Shown here one piece after another: positions 46,789 through 55,862 of a stretch of 64,000 nucleotides of DNA (positions are counted from its first letter, which is position 1; each line of letters opens with the position of its first letter). The notes beneath the pieces were generated by a model. The model did not search any database and was not told the origin of the DNA. It was given only the letters and a program-made list of their open reading frames with translations. The position numbers and the translations under genes are program-made. The DNA comes from DALYDD01 sp031973395 (lineage in GTDB: Bacteria; Patescibacteriota; Minisyncoccia; Phycocordibacterales; CAIZLB01): NCBI GenBank assembly GCA_031973395.1, contig DALYDD010000005.1, positions 1 to 64,000 on the forward strand, read 5' to 3'.

Positions 46789-47046
46789 CTAAAAAGTAAA
46801 AAATATGGCTGGAACAGATATAAGTAGGCTCAAAATAAGACTCAACAAGAGTATAGATCGCGATGTCACCCGGAAATATGTAGCAAATGAAATGATCAAT
46901 GTTGCAATAAATGGCAAGTATAACGGACGTAAATCAGAGAATTTGGCATTTGGAGCATCGAGAAATAGTAATGAAAAAAGAATTGTGACTATCCACAGAG
47001 CCACACTTAGAAATTCGATTGTGATGACAATTTTTTTGAAAAACAT
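46789..47046 (-). CDS. Small membrane protein, unknown
   Basis: About 85 residues with three hydrophobic segments (about 7-30, 45-60 and 65-85). TATAAT lies nine bases before ATG 47046 (three before ATG 47052). The complementary-strand frame here is a basic, low-quality mirror and is rejected. Confidence 0.6.
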   Translation of the reverse strand: MFFKKIVITIEFLSVALWIVTILFSLLFLDAPNAKFSDLRPLYLPFIATLIISFATYFRVTSRSILLLSLILSLLISVPAIFFTF

Positions 47047-47161
47047 ATACATCTAATTATAGATGAGTCAAAAAATATGCCAACATACCTGTACACAAGT
47101 CCAATACGCAATATCAGTAGACACATTTGAAAAAACCTGAATAAACAGCTAAAATACTCCT

Positions 47162-47617
47162 ATGACACTTCAACAAGATATCAAAGGACAGCTCAAGGAA
47201 GCTATGATGGCAAAGGATGCAGTTAAATTGACCGTTATCCGAGGTCTTACCACTGCTTTTATGAATGAATTAGTAGCAACTGGCAGAACTCCTCAAGCAG
47301 AGCTTACAGATGATGAAGTTTTGGCTTTGATTCGCCGCGCTGTGAAGCAAAGAAAAGATTCTATCGAACAATTCAATGGAGCAGGACGCCCCGAGCTTGC
47401 TGAGAGCGAGCAAGCGGAACTTACGGTACTCGAAAAGTATTTGCCACAAATGATGAGCAAAGAAGAGATCAAGACTCTTGCAGAAGCCAAGAAAAACGAG
47501 CTTGGAATCACCGATAAGGCAAAAGCAGGTATGCTCACAGGTGCTTTGATGAAAGATTTAAAAGGAAAAGCTGATGGTGGCGATGTAAAAGATGTTGTGG
47601 AAGGGCTGTTTGCTTAG
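47162..47617 (+). CDS. yqeY: GatB/YqeY domain protein
   Basis: 151 residues, the stand-alone YqeY family related to the tRNA-binding tail of GatB. Recognised from LREDIK-type start (LQQDIKGQLKEAMMAKD), LIRRAVKQRKDSIEQF, VLEKYLPQMMS and the C-terminal GALMKDLKGKADGGDVKDVV. It is thought to assist amidotransferases that repair mischarged tRNA. TAAAAT lies six bases before the ATG. Confidence 0.93.
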   Translation: MTLQQDIKGQLKEAMMAKDAVKLTVIRGLTTAFMNELVATGRTPQAELTDDEVLALIRRAVKQRKDSIEQFNGAGRPELAESEQAELTVLEKYLPQMMSKEEIKTLAEAKKNELGITDKAKAGMLTGALMKDLKGKADGGDVKDVVEGLFA

Positions 47618-47619
47618 AT

Positions 47620-47633
47620 TTGACAAGTTGTCA
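47620..47633 (+). promoter_or_regulatory. Palindrome overlapping a -35 box upstream of marR
   Basis: TTGACAAGTTGTCA: a consensus -35 TTGACA is embedded in the perfect palindrome TGACAA-G-TTGTCA. It lies immediately after yqeY and is followed by an assembly gap that probably hides the -10. A palindrome on a promoter is what a MarR autoregulator would bind. Confidence 0.5.
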
Positions 47634-47709
47634 NNNNNNNNNNCGGATGATTACAGTGTACCTCGAAAAAACCAGACCAAATCCCCTGAAAAGGGGTCTT
47701 ATACCGACA

Positions 47710-48141
47710 ATGAACACCACTACCGCGGCGCAGACGTTCGTCGCATCACTATTCAGCATTCTTTTTGGCCCCCGACCGATGGCGCTAGCGGACAAAGAGA
47801 TCACCTATTATCAATTCTTCCTGCTTGGGAGACTGGAAACGGAGATCCTCTCCATGACCGAGATTTCGAAACACACGGGCCACAGCACCGCCGCAGCCAC
47901 AGGATTGGTGGACAGGTTGGAAAAACTTGGCTATGTACAACGCGTACATGACCAGGAAGACCGCCGAAAGATCTTTGTCCACATCACCAGAAAAGGAATC
48001 CAACTTGTTGCTGCCGTCAAAGAAGAAATGGTGAAGACGATCAAGGCCATGGCCACGGATTCAAAAAGCGAACCCGGACCGATTCCCCATCTCATACGTT
48101 GCCTCACTGCTGATCCAGCAGCCGTAAGACCTGCAGCCTAA
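47710..48141 (+). CDS. MarR-family transcriptional regulator
   Basis: 143 residues. The winged helix is recognisable in LSMTEISKHTGHSTAAATGLVDRLEKLGYVQRVHDQEDRRKIFVHITRKG, including the wing DRR signature. It binds palindromic operators as a dimer and usually represses its own gene or a neighbour. The N-terminal 45 residues, with an aromatic stretch, form the dimer and ligand part. GC-rich like the other cassettes, with its own terminator. A CCCC-tgaaaa-GGGG hairpin lies in the leader. An in-frame extension to 47620 would cross the gap and is unlikely. Confidence 0.85.
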   Translation: MNTTTAAQTFVASLFSILFGPRPMALADKEITYYQFFLLGRLETEILSMTEISKHTGHSTAAATGLVDRLEKLGYVQRVHDQEDRRKIFVHITRKGIQLVAAVKEEMVKTIKAMATDSKSEPGPIPHLIRCLTADPAAVRPAA

Positions 48142-48203
48142 CGACCTCTGCCCCCACCTAATACTGCTCGAAGACCCTATTTTGGTATGGTCTTCAAAAA
48201 ACC

Positions 48204-48247
48204 AAACTGCCCCTGCCAGATCTTCTGGCCGGGGCAAGTTTTTTTAT
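48204..48247 (+). terminator. Intrinsic terminator of marR
   Basis: AACTGCCCCTGCCAG pairs with CTGGCCGGGGCAAGTT (two mismatches), followed by seven T residues. Confidence 0.88.
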
Positions 48248-48267
48248 TGGGATGATTACTATTACGA

Positions 48268-48666
48268 TTACCTAGATTTCCATTTCTTATCCTTTTCTTT
48301 GCTCTCTTTAACACGAAAAGCGACGATCTTTTTGATTAAAGCCACAGGAAGAGCTTTATCCAGTGGAAATTGAATTGAACCTCGCCCAGTCTTATATTTA
48401 GCAAATTCTTTTGCGAAGGCTTTAGTGACAGATGGAGTCGGGTATAAACCAATATGTTTTTTGAAAGCAGCAAACATAACAAGGATGCTATCGTACGAAA
48501 AAGCTGGCATAGCCCACTTGATCCCCTCTTCGGCTTTAGGTGCAGCCTTACGAACAACCGTGTACATTTCTCGAAGTTTCTTTTGTGCCTCCTTTGGGGC
48601 AGAAGAGATGTATTCAGCGACAGTCTTAGGTTTTGCAGTTTTTGGCTTTGCAGATCTTTTGATCAT
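48268..48666 (-). CDS. DUF1801 (YdhG-like) protein
   Basis: 132 residues. The pattern VAEYISSAPKEAQKKLREMYTVVRKAAPKAEEGIKWAMPAF with later HIGLYPTPSVTKAF and QFPLDKALP is the DUF1801 frataxin-like fold. Some members were proposed as iron chaperones; the role here is unknown. The basic N- and C-termini are lineage extensions. Confidence 0.85.
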   Translation of the reverse strand: MIKRSAKPKTAKPKTVAEYISSAPKEAQKKLREMYTVVRKAAPKAEEGIKWAMPAFSYDSILVMFAAFKKHIGLYPTPSVTKAFAKEFAKYKTGRGSIQFPLDKALPVALIKKIVAFRVKESKEKDKKWKSR

Positions 48667-48671
48667 ATTAA

Positions 48672-49004
48672 TTAATCTTGGCTAATAAGATAAATAGACA
48701 CAACACCGAGGAGAATACCTACGATCTGGGAAAGCGAGAGGGGTTCTTTGAAATAAAAATAAGTAAAGATAACAAGGATAATGGTATTGAAGAGCACCTG
48801 AATGACGCCCGCCTCAACAATATTCATATTATATTTGTAACTAGCAACCAAAAACATAGAGCCGACGAGATAGAGAAGAATGCCCACGATATACAAAACC
48901 GAATACATAGTACCACCCTTTTCAACCCAATGCTTGAAAATGACATCTCCGGCGGTTAGGATGACTCCTCCGCCAAATAGAATTAAAATCGGAATAAGGT
49001 TCAT
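48672..49004 (-). CDS. Small EamA/SMR-like transporter
   Basis: 110 residues with four membrane helices, the size of a small multidrug-resistance subunit or half an EamA protein. The C-terminal FYFKEPLSLSQIVGILLGVVSIYLI is the typical end of this fold. Substrate unknown. It lies five bases upstream of the DUF1801 gene on the same strand. TATAAT lies 12 bases before the ATG. Confidence 0.8.
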   Translation of the reverse strand: MNLIPILILFGGGVILTAGDVIFKHWVEKGGTMYSVLYIVGILLYLVGSMFLVASYKYNMNIVEAGVIQVLFNTIILVIFTYFYFKEPLSLSQIVGILLGVVSIYLISQD

Positions 49005-49037
49005 TTGAATGATGTAATTATATCTAGTATATCAGTT

Positions 49038-49838
49038 TTACTTTTTAACAATCGCGTACGTAATATTAAATACATGGATATATTCCTCAATATCAACTAT
49101 AAGCAATTTATATTTATCTAAACATACTTTTTTATAGAAATCTAAAATTCGCTCTTTTGCAAATTCAAAATCTGGCAATATTTCTTTCTTTGATTTTAAT
49201 CTATCCCAGATATTTATAAAAAATCCATATCCTACTTTTACACGACTTGCAACGAGAGGGTGGTTATCGAGAATGGTATTGAAACTTTCTGTTGAGTGAA
49301 TGAATGGTTTATTTATTTTGTTTTCCATTTTAGCTAGATATTGCTCTGCTTCATTTATAAGTTCAGAAAAAACAGCACCTGGTACAAAATGATCTTGCAA
49401 TAAGAACAATCCTCCAGGCTTCAAGATTCTCAATGTTTCATTGAGTGCAATCCCCCACTGTTCTTTGGATAAATTATTGTATCCATAACGGCATATAATA
49501 ACATCAAAACTTCCCGCAGGGATTTGTGACATATCGAGAACATCTGTTTGTATTATATGTTCGTTTTTACTGAGAGATATGTCTTTTAGGATCTTTTCTG
49601 ATGCATCGATATATGTAATTGTGCTATCAGGTTGAAAACTTGACACTTTGGACATGAAAGCTTTTCCAAACTTTCCACTTCCGCACATAATGTCAGCTAT
49701 CTTTAACTGTGAAACTGATTGTATACCCTTCTGGTAAAATTTAAATAATTCAAAAGCATACCGCACGGATTTTTCATCATCAGAAAATGCGCTCCATGTA
49801 TTTAAGTATGATTTTGGCCACTGTTCTTGCTTTTGCAT
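49038..49838 (-). CDS. Class I SAM-dependent methyltransferase
   Basis: 266 residues. SAM-binding motif I is IADIMCGSGKFGKAF near residue 47, motif II ITYIDASEKIL, and a post-motif stretch FDVIICRYGYNNLSKEQW. Overall it is similar to UbiE/COQ5-type small-molecule methyltransferases. Substrate unknown. A TAAAAT nine bases before the ATG lies inside the last codons of the broken gene upstream. Confidence 0.88.
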   Translation of the reverse strand: MQKQEQWPKSYLNTWSAFSDDEKSVRYAFELFKFYQKGIQSVSQLKIADIMCGSGKFGKAFMSKVSSFQPDSTITYIDASEKILKDISLSKNEHIIQTDVLDMSQIPAGSFDVIICRYGYNNLSKEQWGIALNETLRILKPGGLFLLQDHFVPGAVFSELINEAEQYLAKMENKINKPFIHSTESFNTILDNHPLVASRVKVGYGFFINIWDRLKSKKEILPDFEFAKERILDFYKKVCLDKYKLLIVDIEEYIHVFNITYAIVKK

Positions 49839-49845
49839 ATTTAGA

Positions 49846-50055
49846 TTATTTTACTATGTACGCAATCAACCCCTTAATCTCATCCTTAATTCTTATTGTT
49901 TCTGCCAAATCTTTGCCTTTTGGATCAACTACATGCCATCTCACTAACTTGGGAGAATTGATTAGATATTCAGGTAATTCCCTATCTTCTAAAATGGCAA
50001 TACCTTAGTCAGCTTTTTCAAATTCAGGATGCGTGATTGGTTGCATAGGAACGCC
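49846..50055 (-). pseudogene. Remnant of a low-molecular-weight protein phosphatase / arsenate-reductase-like gene
   Basis: Reading from ATG 50046 gives MQPITHPEFEKAD, an in-frame TAA (50007-50005), then GIAILEDRELPEYLINSP, WHVVDPKGKDLAETIRIKD and a closing EIKGLIAYIVK. The end (DP-G-K then R-KDEIK) matches the C-terminus of LMW phosphatase/ArsC proteins. The N-terminal CX5R loop is absent, and another stop (TGA) precedes the ATG. So it is truncated and interrupted. Confidence 0.55.
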
Positions 50056-50075
50056 TCAGTAGAATTAAGCCGACA

Positions 50076-53000
50076 TTATTTAGTCCAAAGATCCATTATC
50101 TTTGTAGTCGAAGTGAGGTATTCACCTGCGGGAGTACAAGAACTGGTACAATTTGGATCAGAGAATCTTTCGTAGACCTTGAGCTTAACCACACTATTTG
50201 ATTGCAAAACACGAGACATCATCGTTGGATTGAGGAATACAGCTTTCATGGGATGTACGAGATCGATATATCCATCCGAAACCTTTCCATAACCGATGAC
50301 TCCGTCCCATGGGGTTGCCTTTCTATCATCATTCAATACTGCGACAATAACTGCTGTGTCAGGTAGGTTGGCTTTCGTGAATGTTATCCTGTAAGGAGTA
50401 GCCATTGCCAGTTTTCTACTCTCAGCAGAATTAGTAATAGTTATTTTCGCATCTGATGATACGCGCACATTTCCATCAGAATCATCACAAATCGAACCTG
50501 AACATACACGAATCTTGTATACACCATCTGGAACAGATTCTATGTTGATTCCGTAATAATTAGTACCCTCAATACCAGAACTATTACCAGTTGACTGCAC
50601 GGTCTCTAGCTCAATGAGTGACCCGTCAGGTTTTACCAATGATACCTTGTGAGGACCCCTAGGCAACATTGATGCGAATTTTATATACATAAGCTTCCCC
50701 TTGCGAGCAAGACCTTCGGGACCAAAGTGTGATTCGACGGTAATCCGTGACATATCAGTTGTCTTAAATCCTTGAAGCAGTATAGGTGCGGGCCCTTGCG
50801 GGGTCGAGCTATTTTTGATAACGAAATCATATGACTTGTCAGCCACCAAACTATATGTAACGAGTACAGGGTATTCTTCTGGGTCATTATCATTTGGATA
50901 ATCAAATGTACCAGGCTTATAGTACCCAAATACACGATGATCGTCCTGAAGTCCAAAGCGAGTACCCGGATGAAGAAATGCAAATCGATTGTAATCGCCA
51001 ATGAATGGCTCCATGTTACCTGGAACAGTCCATCTATATAATCCGGTATTTGGTACGTTCTCAGCTATTTTCATTGCCTTACATTCTAATTTTTGCCAAA
51101 TAACCCCTATTTTATCCCTAGCACCGCAATTTTGCAGGTAGATGTCGATCGTGCTTTCAGTTTTTTTATTTGCCCAATATATATCATATGTCTTACCTGT
51201 CTCGTACACAGTTTGTTGTGTTGATGGAAATGCACCAGATCTCTCAGGTTTAAGAAATACTGGTCTTACACCCGTATAAGTCTCTTCGAAATCATAATTT
51301 ATGAAGACATCTTTCATAAACACATTAGAGAGACCGACCGGAACCCGCGATCCCCCAGCTCCACCAGTCCTATACCCCCTAAACAACTGCCTATCTGGCG
51401 GTGTGAGAGCAGTAGTCATCTGACCAAAGATATACCTCACACCAGAAACGAAGCAAGTAGAACAATCGAGGAATTTGGTCACATCGAACGTAAGTTTATT
51501 GTTGTCACCCAAGCTTCTGGATGATGGATATCCAGATAGAGTGGTCGAAAGAAGGTTTGTACCGTTAAGCGTCAAAATATCACTTTTATCAAACATATCN
51601 NNNNNNNNNCCTGCAGCAACTGCCGATGCTGACCCTGAATAAGAGCTCACATTTGCCCTGTCTCCATTTGCTTCCCCTGCACCATCGGATGCAAGAGTCC
51701 TGAATGTATAATCGTCTGATGATACTGTGTTACCTGATGAATCGCTAGACTGTACCTTGAAATGATACGTCGTACCAGGCTTAAGATTTTCTATTTTAGT
51801 GGCAACCTCTAACGCTGATTTTAATTGGTAATCACTATTCACAGGTAGATCAGCTTGAAATACCTTTTCATTGCCATAAGCTGCTGTTTCCCCAAATAAT
51901 ACCTTGTGCGTGTACGTATCCTTCGCATTAACCGACAGATCAGCAGAATTTATAAACCACCATACAATAGCAGTATCTTTTGTGGTTTGATGCTTTGGCT
52001 GACCACCAGCCGCAAAGACAGGTGATGTAATATCGGGAGGGGTCGTGAATGAAAATTCCTGAGACTGAACAGATACACCAGTCGACAGTTTCCCCCCAAC
52101 CCTTACCTTGTGAGTACGGCCGCCCAGAAAATCTATACTTATCTGATGGGCGTTTCTGTATCCTTCCAAGCAGGTAATCCCTCCCGTGTAAGAGACGCAG
52201 GTTTGTATCGCAGCATCTGACTGCCATTTGAATAGAACCCTATTTGTCCCTGGTATGTATGAGACTGTAATATTTGAAATTTTTGGATTAGTCGACTGAA
52301 TATTTAACACTGTCGCCGATTCTTGCGAAACAGGTGGAGTATTGTTTACAGAAGACCCACCTGTTGTGGTAAATTGCTGCAAGCCAGAACCCGAAGGAAA
52401 CTGACTTTGATTTCCAGATTTGTCAGATGATTTAACTCGAAAGCTGTAATTTTTTCCGGGTGTAAGACCGGTGAGAATTACAGAATGATTTGTCGAAACA
52501 CCTGTATCTGTCTTGGAACTATTGATGGATCCCCCACCCGAAGTATTCGTAACACCGTATTCGACAGTCCCGTCGGCGGGCTCATTTGTCGACCATGAGA
52601 TAGTGACACCAGTCTGTGTGATATTTCCAACCGATACATTTGATATAACAGGCGCCGTACGATCAGTCACAGATGTACTAGGCGCTGCGGTAACGGTTAA
52701 ATTCGTAGAAAAATATTCGCTCGGTCCTGAGTATCCAGGCATCACGAAGGTACTCCATTCGAATGTTCCCACAGGATATGTTTCAGGGATTTTACCACTA
52801 AAGATAGCCGTATTACCCGACCCTCCTGTCTTGGTGATATATATCTGTCTGTTAGTACCCAGAGCTTCCACATAAAATCCTTCTGTGTTTGTTAATGGAG
52901 TCGGAGTAATGATGGTCACCGTAAAAGACTGACCTTGCTGTAGTACATACGACGAAGCAGTCACTGATGTTGTGAGAGCACCTGATACTTGGGCTTTTTG

Positions 53001-53084
53001 ATTTTCAGTACCAGATGTAAATACTTTTGATAGACCAAACGCCAGTAAAGCGACGAGAATAGCCGCGTATATTATTTTTTTCAT
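50076..53084 (-). CDS. Large secreted protein with fibronectin type III domains
   Basis: About 1000 residues, with the gap 51600-51609 inside. A signal peptide MKKIIYAAILVALLAFGLSKV is followed by a mature start ENQKAQVSG shared with the next large gene. Then come a beta domain, an FN3 domain (about 140-240, APVISNVSVGNITQTGVTISW), a second FN3-like domain (about 355-465) and, after the gap, beta-rich domains (VFLKPERSGAFPSTQQTVYE, TYDIYWAN). It is likely a surface or pilus-like adhesin. TATTAT lies eight bases before the ATG. The frame matching across the 10-N gap is coincidental or lucky. Confidence 0.85.
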   Translation of the reverse strand: MKKIIYAAILVALLAFGLSKVFTSGTENQKAQVSGALTTSVTASSYVLQQGQSFTVTIITPTPLTNTEGFYVEALGTNRQIYITKTGGSGNTAIFSGKIPETYPVGTFEWSTFVMPGYSGPSEYFSTNLTVTAAPSTSVTDRTAPVISNVSVGNITQTGVTISWSTNEPADGTVEYGVTNTSGGGSINSSKTDTGVSTNHSVILTGLTPGKNYSFRVKSSDKSGNQSQFPSGSGLQQFTTTGGSSVNNTPPVSQESATVLNIQSTNPKISNITVSYIPGTNRVLFKWQSDAAIQTCVSYTGGITCLEGYRNAHQISIDFLGGRTHKVRVGGKLSTGVSVQSQEFSFTTPPDITSPVFAAGGQPKHQTTKDTAIVWWFINSADLSVNAKDTYTHKVLFGETAAYGNEKVFQADLPVNSDYQLKSALEVATKIENLKPGTTYHFKVQSSDSSGNTVSSDDYTFRTLASDGAGEANGDRANVSSYSGSASAVAAXXXXDMFDKSDILTLNGTNLLSTTLSGYPSSRSLGDNNKLTFDVTKFLDCSTCFVSGVRYIFGQMTTALTPPDRQLFRGYRTGGAGGSRVPVGLSNVFMKDVFINYDFEETYTGVRPVFLKPERSGAFPSTQQTVYETGKTYDIYWANKKTESTIDIYLQNCGARDKIGVIWQKLECKAMKIAENVPNTGLYRWTVPGNMEPFIGDYNRFAFLHPGTRFGLQDDHRVFGYYKPGTFDYPNDNDPEEYPVLVTYSLVADKSYDFVIKNSSTPQGPAPILLQGFKTTDMSRITVESHFGPEGLARKGKLMYIKFASMLPRGPHKVSLVKPDGSLIELETVQSTGNSSGIEGTNYYGINIESVPDGVYKIRVCSGSICDDSDGNVRVSSDAKITITNSAESRKLAMATPYRITFTKANLPDTAVIVAVLNDDRKATPWDGVIGYGKVSDGYIDLVHPMKAVFLNPTMMSRVLQSNSVVKLKVYERFSDPNCTSSCTPAGEYLTSTTKIMDLWTK

Positions 53085-53222
53085 TTATTGCAATAATAAC
53101 ACTTGGCAACCGAAATGTGGATGTGGATAAAAATTCTGAATTTGACTGTGAGCTCACACGGACACCTCACCCACCCGCCTGTCAACAACCCCGGAACGAT
53201 CGGCGAGTGTTTTGTGCGTGTC

Positions 53223-53665
53223 ATGAGCTCAATCATATATCAGTCGATCGAGGAACTTGATGGAAGAGAGGCGTTTTCACTGCTTTTTGTCTAGACCCCA
53301 GAACAAGCCTGGGAGCAAGTCAGACACAAGGAACATGTCGCCCTGNNNNNNNNNNAAGCGGGCCGTCTAGTCATAGACGTTAGAGATAAGTTCGAATACG
53401 AAGACCATCATATACCAGGGTCAGTGCATGTCTCCTTTCATGACTTGGATGATTATCTCGCAAAAAAAACGGAGAAACATTGACCAAACATTCGGCCGTC
53501 ATATTCGTCTGCACCCGCGGCAATACGAGTCGGCTTGCAGCATACAAAGCAGAGCGAGTCGGAATAAAGGCTATTAGCCTCAAAGGCGGGGGCGCTGAGT
53601 GGAGCAGGCTCGATCTTCCGAGAGTGCGTGCAGACGCATGCATTGTCAAATTTGACTTGAAGTGA
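53223..53665 (+). pseudogene. Broken rhodanese-domain gene
   Basis: Frame 1 reads from ATG 53223 to a TAG at 53292, continues TPEQAWEQVRHKEHVAL into the gap at 53346. It resumes RLVIDVRDKFEYEDHHIPGS, then VHVSFHDLDDYLAKK. After a run of eight A (about 53461-53468) the frame shifts, and the second half continues HSAVIFVCTRGNTSRLAAYK and GIKAISLKGGGAEW. Together they make a rhodanese (sulfur-transferase) domain with the active Cys in CTRGNTSR. Either an authentic pseudogene or a homopolymer sequencing error plus a doubtful TAG. Confidence 0.6.
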
Positions 53666-53784
53666 CGTCGCACGTGACCCACGGAATCACGAGTGCCAGG
53701 CAGGTCCCGGTAAGCAAAAAACAATGGCTACCGAACGGGAGGATCATTCAGTGGTCAATACCGACCGGCAAACGCAATCAGGGA

Positions 53785-55707
53785 TTATTTAACTATAGTG
53801 ATCTTTGGGGTAATGACACTGTACATATCAATGTGGAAAGCGAGAGGTGTTTCAAATTTTTCAGCATCACATTGAAAATCTGGAATTCGAATCTCCACAT
53901 ATCCTTGCGATAGAAAATTTGAAAAGTTTATGGTGGATTTCTGGTTTTGATTCAAGATAAACGCCCCCAATGTAGGACCCTTTGAATTACACTTTTTGGG
54001 AAGTGCCTTAGTCGATGCGAACAATTCATTGTGACGATCAGCTTGAAGAGAAATCGACGTCATAAGTGCTTGGTCATTGGGCAGAAAAAGCATCTGATCC
54101 TTTGGAATATAAACCTTAATAAGATCACCTCGCTTTGCCGTATTCGTGCTTAGTGTCACCTTTGTCGGGTTTACAACCTGACCATATTCAGGATCAAGAT
54201 CCGGAACATTAAGAGAAATCTTCTCCAACTCTTTTATCAAGTGATTATGACTATCCGTCTTCAGCCTGACAGACAACGAAACTTTTTGATCAGGAAACGA
54301 GGATCGCAAAGTCCTATCGAAGATACTAGGGAGGATGGTTTTCCCGCTGAGGCTATACTGGCCAGAAATAGAAGACGGGTTAACGAAATACATGTCAAAT
54401 TCGATACTCCCGGACGGGCTATCAAGTCTGAAAAGACCTGGAACTATGCGACCTGGGCGACCGCTCTTGCCGGAAAGAACTGTCAGGTTCTTTATACCCA
54501 CATTATAAGACGTGCGTTCTACAGAGACATATGTATTTCCGTCATCTGAAACGCCAGACCAGTCAACTCGAAACCTATATTTCTTTCCTGGGACAGAATA
54601 CATGGACACTTTTGGCAAAGATGAGACCACATAAGCCGATTGCACCGAGAACGGAGTCAAGATTTTCTTATCATTTACATATGTCTCAAGAGTATGATTG
54701 CCTGCCGAGATATTGAGCGGAACCTTGAATTCAATGCGCGCGTCTTTTCTGCGCTCACTTGGGCTGTAGTTTTGAGAAAAACCTGTATCATGGCCGGATA
54801 TATTCCAAGACACATTCGTAAAATCAGAAGGACTTTGAACCCTAAAGACCAGTGACTCGAGCGGGCTGGCAAGAGAACTCTTTTCCAACGTCACTTGATG
54901 TGTTCCTGCAACTGTCGTGACGGTCAAATCAGCAGGATAGGAGACTGTCTTTGAGAATGCTGCGGATTTATATGTAACACCTAATTTGTATACGCCTGCT
55001 TTATTGATGCCTATATCCTTGTTTATGCCACTCTGATATGTACTTTGCAGATATGACCCAGCAGCAACGACAGAGGTTTCCGATCCTCCTGATACTTTGC
55101 GGGTTGCGAAAATCTCATATTTTACTTCTGGATCATTACTCATATCTCCATACTTGCGAGCTTCAGAAACTGAAATTGTTGGGGGATTTTCCAAGCTGAC
55201 TCGTATGGTACCCTTTGTGTCTACGGTGGTTTTATCAACAGTGATACTCGGATCTTTTGTCCGTATGGCAGAATTGGTAACCTGGTTTTGCGGCGCAGCC
55301 TTTTCCACCACATACTGCCCGTCAAAGAACCAGTCGAGGTTGCGGACACTGTCAGTATCAGCGACTATGAGCTCGTATGCACCCGGGGCGACATCTGTGG
55401 GTACCTGAGTAGTAAACGTGACAGTTTTTCCAGATACGGCCGTCTTGGTCAGGTACATCTGCTTGTTTGTATTCAAGAATTCCGCGTACAATCGCTTGTT
55501 TGTCTCCACGTAAGGATTCCTAAAGGTGAGAGAGAGCGTGAGAGTCTGTCCTTGCGTGAACTTCGTACCGGTTATCATGCCAGCAGTGATGACCTGCGAC
55601 GAATTTGATACTTGGGCTTTTTGATTTTCAGCACCAGACATGTATACCTTTGACATTCCATACGCCAGCAAGGTGACCAGAACAAGAGCATATATTATTT
55701 TTTTCAT
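53785..55707 (-). CDS. Large secreted beta-domain protein, paralogous N-terminus to the 50076-53084 protein
   Basis: 640 residues. The first roughly 33 residues (MKKIIYALVLVTLLAYGMSKV and then SGAENQKAQVS) are nearly the same as those of the other surface gene. After this the sequences diverge into several beta-sandwich-like repeats (LTVTTVAGTHQVTLEKSSL, VQSAYVVSSLPKVSMYSVPG). No enzyme motif is seen. TACAAT lies nine bases before the ATG. Likely surface-exposed. Confidence 0.82.
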   Translation of the reverse strand: MKKIIYALVLVTLLAYGMSKVYMSGAENQKAQVSNSSQVITAGMITGTKFTQGQTLTLSLTFRNPYVETNKRLYAEFLNTNKQMYLTKTAVSGKTVTFTTQVPTDVAPGAYELIVADTDSVRNLDWFFDGQYVVEKAAPQNQVTNSAIRTKDPSITVDKTTVDTKGTIRVSLENPPTISVSEARKYGDMSNDPEVKYEIFATRKVSGGSETSVVAAGSYLQSTYQSGINKDIGINKAGVYKLGVTYKSAAFSKTVSYPADLTVTTVAGTHQVTLEKSSLASPLESLVFRVQSPSDFTNVSWNISGHDTGFSQNYSPSERRKDARIEFKVPLNISAGNHTLETYVNDKKILTPFSVQSAYVVSSLPKVSMYSVPGKKYRFRVDWSGVSDDGNTYVSVERTSYNVGIKNLTVLSGKSGRPGRIVPGLFRLDSPSGSIEFDMYFVNPSSISGQYSLSGKTILPSIFDRTLRSSFPDQKVSLSVRLKTDSHNHLIKELEKISLNVPDLDPEYGQVVNPTKVTLSTNTAKRGDLIKVYIPKDQMLFLPNDQALMTSISLQADRHNELFASTKALPKKCNSKGPTLGAFILNQNQKSTINFSNFLSQGYVEIRIPDFQCDAEKFETPLAFHIDMYSVITPKITIVK

Positions 55708-55862
55708 TATCGATCAATTGTATAACACATGTTTTATGCGCACCACTCTGACATATCCACACACCCCTTTCTCTCTGCCTTAGCAATATATAAAGGATAA
55801 ACATTGGCGAAGACCATGGTATAGATTCGGTGTTTTTTCATAAAATGCTTATATTAGTAGTA

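Noticed and set aside
46805..47056. Plus-strand 83-codon frame opposite the small membrane gene
   Set aside because: The minus strand encodes three hydrophobic helices with a -10 box at leaderless spacing; the plus frame is its mirror.
53140..53230. TGTGAGCTCACA palindrome as a CRP site
   Set aside because: The 12-bp palindrome is real, but no CRP-type regulator is in the window and no promoter is positioned around it.
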